From DYJE01 sp041660385 (GTDB taxonomy: Bacteria; Desulfobacterota; Desulfobacteria; Desulfobacterales; Desulfolunaceae): a stretch of DNA of 64,000 bases. Position numbers and translations under genes: made by a program. Shown piece by piece: positions 31,041 through 39,111 of this stretch (the stretch's first letter is position 1; every line of letters starts with the position of its first letter). Under the pieces are notes generated by a model that did not search any database, was not told where the DNA came from, and saw only the letters and a list, made by a program, of their open reading frames with translations. Where the stretch lies: positions 1-64,000 of the forward strand of contig JBAZWJ010000020.1 in assembly GCA_041660385.1 (NCBI GenBank), in the 5' to 3' direction.

Positions 31041-31967
31041 TTACACAGCCAAATTAATAAAATCCGATACCAATATGCCCTCATCGCCAACTGGAATTGA
31101 CCGAAAATACACATCTTCATATCCCCTCCATGTTTCAATGGAACTATTCTCAATAGAAAGCTTTAATATTTTCGAGTAATTTCTATTTAAGACAATAAAA
31201 ACATGATTGTTTTGAGGATCAAAAACCATGGAGCATGCTGTAGGATATTCAAGATCTCGGTTACATGCATTTTTAAGAAGCTCAAAACCATTTTCTATCG
31301 TAAAATCAGTAATATTATCATGAAGGTACTCATGACAAATTTTATATCGTTCAGCCCCTTTCCCCTCTGCTTCGAAATATGTTTTTCCGTCAAGTGAATA
31401 ATTCGCAAAATTTGTCATTATCATAAACCTGCCATTCATCCTTGTGATAACATTGCCATCATGACGGGACTCGGTAACAATGGCATTACCAGTTGTGTCT
31501 GCAAAGAGGTTATGTAAATTCAATCCGGGAACATTGATAATTTTAGTCTTATCCGTAATTTTTATGACATCTTCGATATCAGTTAAACCAGCAATTTTTT
31601 CATATAATTGGAAAACATAGATATCTCCGTCATTAAATTCCTGTGTGATTTCCTCCAGAGGATACTGTTCTTGGCAGGAGGCAAACAGTCCTTTTGTATT
31701 CATTCCGGCAGTTTTTACAAAAAAACCAACATCGCCGAATATCCGCTCAAATGCCAAGTGAAATGTATTCATATCACCGTTTGTCGTTATTAGAAATTTC
31801 AGGGCTGTATTTGCAAAATCTAAATTCATACCGTAATAAACCTGGTTAGAAAAAACGGCGAAACTTGTGCATGCAAAAACTGAATCTTGGTCGAAAATAA
31901 ATATAAAAAAAAGGGTCGATAGAAATACTGTGATATTCATAGTTCTTAATGAGTTTATTAGTTTCAT
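31041..31967 (-). CDS. exported linear amide C-N hydrolase (penicillin V acylase/choloylglycine hydrolase-like, Ntn)
   Basis: 308 residues from the ATG at 31967; the frame could open at a TTG four codons earlier. A hydrophobic signal peptide ends in SVFA, and the next residue is Cys (CTSFAVFSNQVYYGMNLDF). In this family the Cys exposed after processing is the N-terminal nucleophile, and the NLDF block is also characteristic. It would therefore act outside the cytoplasm on amide bonds (penicillin V, bile-acid or N-acyl homoserine lactone substrates are known for relatives). The substrate here is unknown. The gene is AT-rich compared with its neighbours, hinting at transfer. Confidence 0.78.
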   Translation of the reverse strand: MKLINSLRTMNITVFLSTLFFIFIFDQDSVFACTSFAVFSNQVYYGMNLDFANTALKFLITTNGDMNTFHLAFERIFGDVGFFVKTAGMNTKGLFASCQEQYPLEEITQEFNDGDIYVFQLYEKIAGLTDIEDVIKITDKTKIINVPGLNLHNLFADTTGNAIVTESRHDGNVITRMNGRFMIMTNFANYSLDGKTYFEAEGKGAERYKICHEYLHDNITDFTIENGFELLKNACNRDLEYPTACSMVFDPQNNHVFIVLNRNYSKILKLSIENSSIETWRGYEDVYFRSIPVGDEGILVSDFINLAV

Positions 31968-32132
31968 GCTTTGAATCAACCTTTTGAAGCTATTAAAAAT
32001 AAATTTTTACATCATATCCCCTGTAACTTCAAATAGTTTTTTCCATTCAATCTTCCAGCTTGATGCCAGATCTCACTCTGTCTCAACAACCGGCAACCTG
32101 CATGAATGGCAAGACAACTGACCATGCAATCA

Positions 32133-32196
32133 TGACCATTATGTACCGTAATGCAAAATAGTCTTGACTAAAATGCATTACAATGCATAATGGTCA
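32133..32196. promoter_or_regulatory. 64-bp near-perfect palindrome overlapping a promoter
   Basis: Three nested inverted repeats share one centre (32164/32165): TGACCATTATG (32133-32143) with CATAATGGTCA (32186-32196), GTAATGCA (32148-32155) with TGCATTAC (32174-32181), and TAGTC with GACTA around TT. In all, 29 of 32 positions pair. On the plus strand it contains TTGACT (32164-32169), a 16-base spacer and CATAAT (32186-32191), just before the ATPase ATG at 32200. Confidence 0.72.
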
Positions 32197-32199
32197 ATT

Positions 32200-33318
32200 A
32201 TGAGGCGCAAACAGACAGAGCAGATCCTTAAAGATCTCCAAAACAAAATGGTGATCATCACCGGACCACGGCAGGTGGGCAAAACGTGGCTCGCCAAAGA
32301 TATTGCAGGTCATTATGAAAATGCTGTCTATCTTAATCATGACAGCATGGAAGACCGGCGATTGATCAGAAACAAGGCGTGGCTTGATAAAACAGAGCTT
32401 CTGGTTCTTGACGAGCTTCATAAAATGTCGGGCTGGAAAAATTACCTGAAAGGCCTCTACGACACAAAACCCGATTATCTAAAAATACTGGTCACCGGAA
32501 GTGCAAGTCTTGATACGTTCAGGCGTGACGGCGATTCCCTTGCCGGACGTTATTTTCGTCATCGCCTGAATCCATTATCCATTGCCGAAATCCCTGATGC
32601 AGATGAAGGTTGTATAGATCGTTTGATCAAAAGGGGTGGATTTCCAGAACCCTATCTGGCCGAGGATGATTCCCATTCCGACAGATGGCGAATGCAATAT
32701 GTAGACGGCTTGATCCGAACCGATATCCTTGATTTTGAAAAAATCAGAGATTTGAAAGCCATAGAAACCACGCTGGAGTTACTCCGCCGGAGAGTGGGTT
32801 CGCCTGTTTCCGTCAGTTCCCTTTCTGAAGATCTGGCATGTTCGCCCCACACCATCAAACGTTATATCGATATTCTTGAAGCCCTTTACATCATTTTCAG
32901 AGTCACGCCCTATACGAACAACATCGCCCGTTCCATTCTCAAAGAACCGAAAATCTATTTTTACGACACCGGTCTTGTTGTTGGCGACGAAGGAGCGCAG
33001 TTTGAAAACATGATGGCTATAAGCCTCTTGAAGCACTGCCATTTCATTGAAGATTCTAAAGGCAAACGGGCATCGGTCCATTACCTGAGAACCAAAGAAA
33101 AAAAAGAAGTGGATTTTGCACTTGCCGTGGAAGGGGAAGAAATTCTGCTTCTTGAAGTCAAAGTGTCAGACAAAAAAATCAGCCCGGCTCTGATCTACTT
33201 TCATGATAAATACCAGCTTCCAGCCATTCAGGTGGTTAAAAACCTGAAACAGGGATTTAAAGACACGACCATCGAAGTTCATCCAGCCCTTGATTTTCTA
33301 CGTGGGTTGTCTCTGTAG
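32200..33318 (+). CDS. AAA+ ATPase with DUF4143 domain
   Basis: 372 residues. AAA_14 P-loop domain with Walker A ITGPRQVGKT (about 20-29) and Walker B LLVLDELHK (about 68-76). It is followed by a winged-helix-like region (VSSLSEDLACSPHTIKRYIDILEALYII) and the DUF4143 C-terminus, whose VDFAL...LLLEVKV block resembles a PD-(D/E)xK nuclease core (D, E-x-K). Function in this family is poorly known. No Shine-Dalgarno precedes the ATG, and the predicted -10 ends only 8 bases upstream, so the mRNA may be leaderless. The TAG stop is the first part of a REP-like repeat. Confidence 0.85.
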   Translation: MRRKQTEQILKDLQNKMVIITGPRQVGKTWLAKDIAGHYENAVYLNHDSMEDRRLIRNKAWLDKTELLVLDELHKMSGWKNYLKGLYDTKPDYLKILVTGSASLDTFRRDGDSLAGRYFRHRLNPLSIAEIPDADEGCIDRLIKRGGFPEPYLAEDDSHSDRWRMQYVDGLIRTDILDFEKIRDLKAIETTLELLRRRVGSPVSVSSLSEDLACSPHTIKRYIDILEALYIIFRVTPYTNNIARSILKEPKIYFYDTGLVVGDEGAQFENMMAISLLKHCHFIEDSKGKRASVHYLRTKEKKEVDFALAVEGEEILLLEVKVSDKKISPALIYFHDKYQLPAIQVVKNLKQGFKDTTIEVHPALDFLRGLSL

Positions 33319-33451
33319 GGGCGACCCGCTGGTCGCCCTGCCCCGATCATCTATAATAAATCAACAATCCTATGAAATACCAAGACGATTTGTAATGCGA
33401 AAACAACCTGTAGATTTGTCTCGCAAAGGGAGACCAGAGGGTCGCCCCTAC
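33315..33451. repeat. two REP-like palindromic repeats after the ATPase gene
   Basis: One copy (33315-33344) starts GTAGGGGCGACC and folds back as GGTCGCCC. A second in the other orientation (about 33423-33451) ends GGGTCGCCCCTAC. The 298-base gap to the next gene holds nothing else I can support. Related copies lie at 34618, 42291, 42340, 44487 and 56041. Confidence 0.7.
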
Positions 33452-33616
33452 ATCCTCGCCCAAGATGCAAAAATCGAATTGAACAGTTACAGTGGCCACA
33501 ATTAAATAATAAATTGATATTTAACCCTTTTAATGCCATATTTTCATCATCGACCTGAAATATAACCCGATTTGATCAAGTTTTATTAAGACTCAACCAT
33601 TCAGTGGTTTTCATGT

Positions 33617-33856
33617 ATGAGCCATAAAAAGCAGCCGCAATCAAACCCCGTCACCATTCCGGCCCATCTGCCGTTTCTATCCGCCATCTGCTGGCAGACA
33701 GAAGATGTTCGAAAATTCTCGCTGACGGAAATGCTGGACCGTTACGAAAGAGGCTGGCGTTACAGGGGGGTCATCGAAGAACTGGAAAACGAAGAGCTGA
33801 TATTTGTCAGTCGCCTTGCAAACATTTACGGCTCCTGGATCGTTAATGATGTATAA
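33617..33856 (+). CDS. small protein paired with an AbiEii-like nucleotidyltransferase
   Basis: 79 residues, soluble, acidic, with a helical centre (FSLTEMLDRYERGWRYRGVIEELENEELIFVSRLANIYGSWI). Its stop overlaps the start of the nucleotidyltransferase gene by 11 bases, so the two are made together. It may be the antitoxin or regulator of that protein, but the sequence shows no DNA-binding motif I can name. No good Shine-Dalgarno is visible before its ATG. Confidence 0.7.
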   Translation: MSHKKQPQSNPVTIPAHLPFLSAICWQTEDVRKFSLTEMLDRYERGWRYRGVIEELENEELIFVSRLANIYGSWIVNDV

Positions 33857-34553
33857 ATTTCCGCACCACAACCATGTAATCACCCTGTTAAGCCGATTCA
33901 GACGGGATTTGTTATCCGATATATCCGCTTGTTTTGGTGGAGGGACTCTTCTTACCTTACTTTATGGAGAATACAGGTGCAGCAAAGACATTGATTTTAT
34001 CTGCCCGGTTGGAGACGGATACAGAACCCTGCGCTCTGAAATATTTGAAAAACAATACAACGCACTATTTACATCTACGGAAGGAATCTCTCTTCCCCGT
34101 GACATCAAGGCCGATCAGTACGGAGTCAGGTTTGTTGCAGGAATTCACGACACATGGATCAAATGCGAAATCATCGCGGAATCACGGATAACCCTTGAGC
34201 CTCCCACATTTCATGCCGGAATTCCTGTCCCCTGCCTCAGCTTGAACGACTCTTTTTCCGAGAAGCTCCTGGCCAATGCAGACCGATGGGGCGACAGATC
34301 TGTTGAATCAAGAGATCTCATTGATCTTTCTGTTCTTCGCCTTCAGTCACCTATTCCGAAAAACTCCATTGATAAAGCGGAAACAGCTTATCCCGTGATC
34401 AAACCCCTTGAAAAATCAATTCGGATGTTTCAAGAAGACGACACATACAGAAATTCCTGCTTTTCCTCTCTTCAAATCACAGAAAAAGAACACATCATCC
34501 ATGGCATAGACCTTCTGGCTTCTGATATCGGATTGGCCCCGCTGAAAAAATAA
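33846..34553 (+). CDS. AbiEii/AbiGii-family nucleotidyltransferase (toxin-like)
   Basis: 235 residues from the ATG at 33846. The NTase signature GGGTLLTLLYGEYRCSKDIDF (GG[T/S] ... DxD-like DID) and the downstream CEIIAESRITLE and SEKLLANADRWGDRSVESRDLIDL fit the nucleotidyl transferase AbiEii toxin family, which in type IV toxin-antitoxin systems modifies tRNA or other acceptors. The partner here is not AbiEi but a 79-residue protein encoded just upstream with overlapping ends. Alternatively it may be a housekeeping MNT-type enzyme. REP-like repeats lie on both sides of the pair. Confidence 0.78.
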   Translation: MMYKFPHHNHVITLLSRFRRDLLSDISACFGGGTLLTLLYGEYRCSKDIDFICPVGDGYRTLRSEIFEKQYNALFTSTEGISLPRDIKADQYGVRFVAGIHDTWIKCEIIAESRITLEPPTFHAGIPVPCLSLNDSFSEKLLANADRWGDRSVESRDLIDLSVLRLQSPIPKNSIDKAETAYPVIKPLEKSIRMFQEDDTYRNSCFSSLQITEKEHIIHGIDLLASDIGLAPLKK

Positions 34554-34610
34554 TGGCTTTCAGCCTTTTTAATCAATACTGTTTCATTGAATCTTTGATT
34601 TTAGGCGAGC

Positions 34611-34645
34611 TGTCTCTGTAGGGGCGACCAGCGGGTCGCCCCTAC
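34611..34645. repeat. REP-like palindromic repeat
   Basis: TGTCTCTGTAGGGGCGACC folds onto GGGTCGCCCCTAC. The first 19 bases match the copy at the ATPase stop (from about 33308), including the upstream TGTCTCT, so the repeat unit is longer than the hairpin. Confidence 0.75.
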
Positions 34646-34708
34646 ACCAATCACCCCGGTTAACAACAACCGGCTTTTATACAAACACCGTCCGCCCTGC
34701 ACCCATTC

Positions 34709-34745
34709 GACGTTGGACGTTGGGCGTTCGATGTTGGATGTTCAT
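34709..34745. repeat. short tandem GTTGGAC-type repeat
   Basis: Imperfect heptamers CGTTGGA-CGTTGGG-CGTTCGA-TGTTGGA run in a row. A close copy is at 39042-39071. Located 37 bases before the uvrA stop. Confidence 0.6.
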
Positions 34746-34781
34746 CTTTTCAATTCACAATTCTCCATTATCAACTATCCA

Positions 34782-37694
34782 TTATCCCTTCCCCGCAACC
34801 ATCTCCTTCAAAAACCGCCCCGTATGACTCGCCGCCACACCGGCCACAACCGCAGGCGATCCTTCAGCCACCACGTATCCGCCGCCACTGCCGCCTTCGG
34901 GGCCGAGGTCGATGATCCAATCAGCTGTTTTTACCACATCCAGGTTGTGCTCAATCACAAGCACCGTGTTTCCGGCGGCCACAAGGCGTCGAAGCACTTC
35001 CAGAAGTTTTTTCACGTCTTCGAAGTGCAGGCCGGTGGTGGGTTCGTCTAAAATATACAGGGTTTTTCCCGTACCCCGTTTGGACAGCTCGCGGGAAAGT
35101 TTGATGCGCTGGGCTTCTCCGCCGGAAAGGGTGGTGGCGGCCTGACCGAGTTTGATGTAGGACAGTCCCACGTCCATCAACGTATCCAGAACGGATTTGA
35201 TTTTGGGATAGGACTTGAACAGCTCCCAGGCCTGATGGACGGAAAGATCAAGCACATCGGCAATGGAATGGCCTTTGTAAAGAATATCCAGGGTGGCTTC
35301 GTTGAACCGTTTGCCGTTGCACACTTCGCAGGGCACGAACACATCGGCCAGAAAATGCATTTCCACCTTGATGTATCCGTCACCTGCGCAGGCTTCGCAG
35401 CGACCGCCCTTGACGTTGAACGAATAGCGTCCTTTGTTGTAGCCCCGGGCCCGTGATTCGGGAAGAAGGGCAAAAAGATCACGGATATGATCAAACACTT
35501 TGGTATAGGTAGCTGGGTTGCTCCTTGGAGTCCGGCCAATGGGTTTCTGGTCGATGTTGATCACTTTATCCAGATAATCCAGCCCCAGAATATCGTCATG
35601 GTCACCCACTTCCACACTGGACGCATGAAGCCGTTTGGCCAGAGCCGGATAAAGAATCTGATTGATCAGCGTGGATTTGCCTGCGCCGGAAACACCGGTG
35701 ACCGCCACAAGAAGTCCTAAAGGAATGGCTACATCCACAGCTTTCAGGTTGTTTTCACGGGCTTTTTTTATGGTCAGCCATTTGTTGCCCCTGTCTTCGG
35801 GACGGATCACCTGTTCGGGAATGGGAATGAACGACTTGCCCGAAAGGTACTGGCCTGTGAGGGATTGTTCGTTAGCCATGATGGTTTCCGGCGGACCTTC
35901 GGCCACGATCTGACCGCCAAGATGTCCGGCCCCCGGCCCCATGTCCACAATCCAGTCAGCTGTTTCCATGGTTTCCTGGTCATGTTCCACCACCACCAGG
36001 GTGTTGCCGATGTCCCTTAAATGGCAGAGTGTTTTGAGAAGTTTGATATTGTCCCGCTGGTGAAGGCCGATGGAGGGCTCATCCAATATATAAAGAACGC
36101 CGGTGAGTTCAGACCCCACCTGTGATGCAAGCCTTATTCTCTGTGATTCCCCGCCGGAAAGGGTGGGGCCACTGCGGTCCAGGGTCAGGTAATCAAGGCC
36201 CACGTTGATAAGAAACCCAAGGCGGTCTTTGATCTCTTTGACCAGCTCCGTCGCGATAAGTTTTTTATTGCCAGGCAGTTCAAGGTTCTTAAAAAAATCA
36301 AAGGCCTCCCGGATGGTCATGGCCGTCACATCCACAATGGAAAGGCCGCCCACCAGCACGTGCAGGGTTTCCGGCTTCAATCGTTTCCCCTCACAGGTCC
36401 GGCAGGTTCTGGCAGACATGAACTGGGCGTACCATTTTTTCTGGTTTTCCGACTCGGTCTGGAGATAGCGCCGCATCATGCTGTGAACAAGACCTTCCAC
36501 CTTGGTTTTCACCGTGCCCGTGACCTTGGCAGAATTCCAGTCCACCACAATTTCCTTGCCACCGGACCCGTAAAGACAGAGATCTTTCTGTTTCTTTGAA
36601 AGCTCATTCCATGGCGTATCAAAATCAAGCCCCAGCTGCTCTTCCATGGCTTTAAGCTGGCCAAGTCCCCAGGAATTCCAGCTGTCCGGTTCTTCCTTGT
36701 AAAAATAATTCTTCCAGGGCACCACGGCGCCCTGGCGGATGGTAAGACTCTTATCAGGTACGATCTTGTCCTCATCCATGGTGAGCAGATTGCCGATGCC
36801 GTTGCAATCCGGGCACATGCCGATGGGTGAATTAAAAGAAAAAAGAGCGGGAGCAAGTTCAGGATAAGCCCTGCCGCAGCAGGATCGGGATTCGCTCATG
36901 ATCAGATCTTCCCGGTCCAGAATATGAATGATCAGGTTGCCGTGGCCGAATTTCAAGGCTGTTTCCACCGAATCGGACAATCGTTTTCTGAACTCGTCGT
37001 CAGCTTTGATGGCCAGACGATCCACCACCACTTCGATGTTGTGTTTCTTGTTTTTCGCCAGGCTTTGAACATCGGTCAGTTCGCGGACCACCCCGTCAAT
37101 CCTCACTCTGGCAAATCCATCCTGCTTCAACCCGTCAAGCTGATCTTTGTGCTCGCCTTTCCTGTTTTCAACAATGGGAGCGAGAATCAGAATTTTAGTC
37201 CCCGGCGGAATGGCAAGAATCTGATTCACCATGCTTTCCGCATCGCCTCGGCCCACATTTTTTCCGCAGGCTATGCAGGTCTGAACACCGGTTCTGGCAA
37301 ACAGAACACGAAGGTAATCGTAAACTTCCGTGATGGTCCCCACGGTGGATCTGGGGTTTTTACTGGCCGATTTCTGCTCAATGGAGATGGAGGGAGAAAG
37401 GCCACGGATGGTTTCGTATTTTGGTTTTTCCATCTGGCCGATAAACTGGCGGGCGTAGGCTGACAACGATTCCACATAACGCCTCTGGCCTTCGGCATAC
37501 AAGGTATCGAACGCCAGACTGGATTTCCCCGATCCTGAAACACCGGTGATCACGATGAGTTTTTTCTTGGGCAGGGAAACGTCGATGTTTTTGAGGTTAT
37601 GCTCCCTGGCCCCACGGATCTCAATGGCGTCAAGTTCCTTGCTTTTCAGTGTTTTAAACAGGTCCAGATCGTCGTCAATTTTTTTTGTTTTCAT
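34782..37694 (-). CDS. uvrA: excinuclease ABC subunit A
   Basis: 970 residues from the ATG at 37694 (the frame opens 29 codons earlier, but that extension is unlike UvrA). DNA damage recognition ATPase of nucleotide excision repair. Two ABC halves: Walker A GVSGSGKS and GVSGAGKS, signatures LSGGESQRIRLA and LSGGEAQRIKLS, plus zinc-binding Cys pairs (CIAC; CPDC; CRTC; CEAC; CEVC). Normal length. A lone gene here, convergent with the AbiEii-like pair. Confidence 0.97.
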   Translation of the reverse strand: MKTKKIDDDLDLFKTLKSKELDAIEIRGAREHNLKNIDVSLPKKKLIVITGVSGSGKSSLAFDTLYAEGQRRYVESLSAYARQFIGQMEKPKYETIRGLSPSISIEQKSASKNPRSTVGTITEVYDYLRVLFARTGVQTCIACGKNVGRGDAESMVNQILAIPPGTKILILAPIVENRKGEHKDQLDGLKQDGFARVRIDGVVRELTDVQSLAKNKKHNIEVVVDRLAIKADDEFRKRLSDSVETALKFGHGNLIIHILDREDLIMSESRSCCGRAYPELAPALFSFNSPIGMCPDCNGIGNLLTMDEDKIVPDKSLTIRQGAVVPWKNYFYKEEPDSWNSWGLGQLKAMEEQLGLDFDTPWNELSKKQKDLCLYGSGGKEIVVDWNSAKVTGTVKTKVEGLVHSMMRRYLQTESENQKKWYAQFMSARTCRTCEGKRLKPETLHVLVGGLSIVDVTAMTIREAFDFFKNLELPGNKKLIATELVKEIKDRLGFLINVGLDYLTLDRSGPTLSGGESQRIRLASQVGSELTGVLYILDEPSIGLHQRDNIKLLKTLCHLRDIGNTLVVVEHDQETMETADWIVDMGPGAGHLGGQIVAEGPPETIMANEQSLTGQYLSGKSFIPIPEQVIRPEDRGNKWLTIKKARENNLKAVDVAIPLGLLVAVTGVSGAGKSTLINQILYPALAKRLHASSVEVGDHDDILGLDYLDKVINIDQKPIGRTPRSNPATYTKVFDHIRDLFALLPESRARGYNKGRYSFNVKGGRCEACAGDGYIKVEMHFLADVFVPCEVCNGKRFNEATLDILYKGHSIADVLDLSVHQAWELFKSYPKIKSVLDTLMDVGLSYIKLGQAATTLSGGEAQRIKLSRELSKRGTGKTLYILDEPTTGLHFEDVKKLLEVLRRLVAAGNTVLVIEHNLDVVKTADWIIDLGPEGGSGGGYVVAEGSPAVVAGVAASHTGRFLKEMVAGKG

Positions 37695-37824
37695 GGTATT
37701 CTTATTATCACAAGATGGCCATCCATCGAAAACCCACCCATTGGGTCTTGCGCGTGGCCTGTCTTTTCTGATACCTTTCACACAGTTTCATACACACATG
37801 TTAATACAGTTAAGGACAAAGATA

Positions 37825-38013
37825 ATGCCGATCATCCATATTTCAATTGCCAAAGGCCGGAGCCTGGATCAAAAACGAACCCTTGCCCGGAAACTCACTG
37901 ACGTCACCGCAGAAACACTGGGTGTTGACCCTGAAAAAATCTGGATACGGATCGATGAATTCGAAAAAGAGAATTTTTCGGTGAATGGGGAGTTGATGTG
38001 TGATCGGGGATGA
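37825..38013 (+). CDS. 4-oxalocrotonate tautomerase family protein
   Basis: 62 residues, the canonical size. Met is followed by Pro (MPIIHISIAKGRS), the catalytic Pro1 of the tautomerase superfamily once Met is removed. The pattern KRTLARKLTDVTAETLGVDPEKIWIRIDE is typical. Divergent from uvrA. The substrate in this organism is unknown. Confidence 0.88.
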   Translation: MPIIHISIAKGRSLDQKRTLARKLTDVTAETLGVDPEKIWIRIDEFEKENFSVNGELMCDRG

Positions 38014-38124
38014 GGATGGGGGCATTTGTCGGGTTTCGTACCTCTACCACCAACCACCCTACAATGTGCCATCATAATATGAAAGTCCCGAAGAATCATA
38101 GTTAAGGCATTATGAGACATACCA

Positions 38125-38952
38125 TTGAAAAATATAATTGATGCAAATTATTTCCGTATTCCTGAGCTGAAACTATTTCTGGATTCATCCCCTGATAACT
38201 GTGTCGTTTTTTCGGACTATGCATGTATGGAAGCCTATAAAGGAAACTCAATAATTTGTATAAGTGAATCTTTAAAAATTATTTCAGATCACCCATCGCA
38301 AGTAATAGTTCTAAAAGGTACAGAGAAAATTGCAAGCATTACAACAGAGCCCTTTGAAATAGACGGATTTATTGATCCAGATCAAACATCTGACTTTAAA
38401 CAATTTTGTCGCTATGTAGATATGGCTTCGAACGGTAATGCAAAACTAAAACGCCAAATTCTTGATCATGGCGAAGTGGCCAACAACCATTTCAAAAAAA
38501 TGTTGTACGACGCTAAACATCTTGGCCAAGCATTTACCGATATTTCTAAATCATATAGCAAAGATGAATTGAGAGAGCTTAGATCAATTAAATCTTTCGA
38601 TTATGACTTTGAGTGTTCTGACAATTTGATGAAGAAATTAATTAATGGAATTCACTTAATGTCTAAGTTTTGCCATGAAAATATTACCCAAAAAACACCA
38701 GTTCCAAAAATTGAGAACTATTACAATTCATATTTATTCCGATTCTCTCTTTGTGGTTACCTTTTAGCACTGAGATGGGTCACTTCTGGCGGTGCCTGCG
38801 GAGTAAACGCTGAAAAATTACGTAACGATGTAGTTGATATGCACTACGCTACATATGCAACATACTTCGATGGCCTATTAACAAATGATAAGAAACTCAC
38901 ATCAATTTATAACGATGCACGTTTTTGGTTAGATGCTGTTTTTAGGCATTAA
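38125..38952 (+). CDS. hypothetical protein with PIN-like features
   Basis: 275 residues, no signal or membrane segment. The N-terminus IIDANYFRIPEL and a C-terminal NDVVDMHYATYATYFDGLLTNDKKLTSIY place acidic residues as in PIN-fold RNases (early Asp, late Asp with TNDKKL). The middle part is not recognised. The gene is markedly AT-richer than its neighbours and stands alone, suggesting horizontal origin. A PIN nuclease role is a guess from the pattern only. Confidence 0.55.
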   Translation: MKNIIDANYFRIPELKLFLDSSPDNCVVFSDYACMEAYKGNSIICISESLKIISDHPSQVIVLKGTEKIASITTEPFEIDGFIDPDQTSDFKQFCRYVDMASNGNAKLKRQILDHGEVANNHFKKMLYDAKHLGQAFTDISKSYSKDELRELRSIKSFDYDFECSDNLMKKLINGIHLMSKFCHENITQKTPVPKIENYYNSYLFRFSLCGYLLALRWVTSGGACGVNAEKLRNDVVDMHYATYATYFDGLLTNDKKLTSIYNDARFWLDAVFRH

Positions 38953-39040
38953 CAACACGATGAAAGTGATTACAAAAAGCTGCGCTCGTTCTTGATGCCT
39001 CTGAGTTTAACGTTATTGAGAAATTGGTGGAATAATTCAT

Positions 39041-39075
39041 TGAACGTTGGACGTTGAGCGTTGGACGTTCATTTT
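39041..39075. repeat. second GTTGGAC-type repeat
   Basis: GAACGTTGGACGTTGAGC followed by GTTGGACGTTC; nearly the same unit as at 34709. It lies directly upstream of the antiporter gene, 37 bases from its ATG, so it could be transcribed as leader. Confidence 0.6.
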
Positions 39076-39111
39076 TTTAAAATTATTTAGACGTTCAAAC
39101 CAATAAACACC

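Noticed and set aside
30938..31153. 71-residue frame over the GC-rich hairpin
   Set aside because: It crosses a hairpin repeat and the end of the Ntn hydrolase gene; no coding features.
33300..34660. CRISPR-like repeats
   Set aside because: The repeats are palindromic and irregularly spaced, with no constant spacers and no cas genes.
37695..37781. 29-codon N-terminal extension of uvrA
   Set aside because: The residues do not resemble UvrA and the ATG at 37694 gives the usual start.
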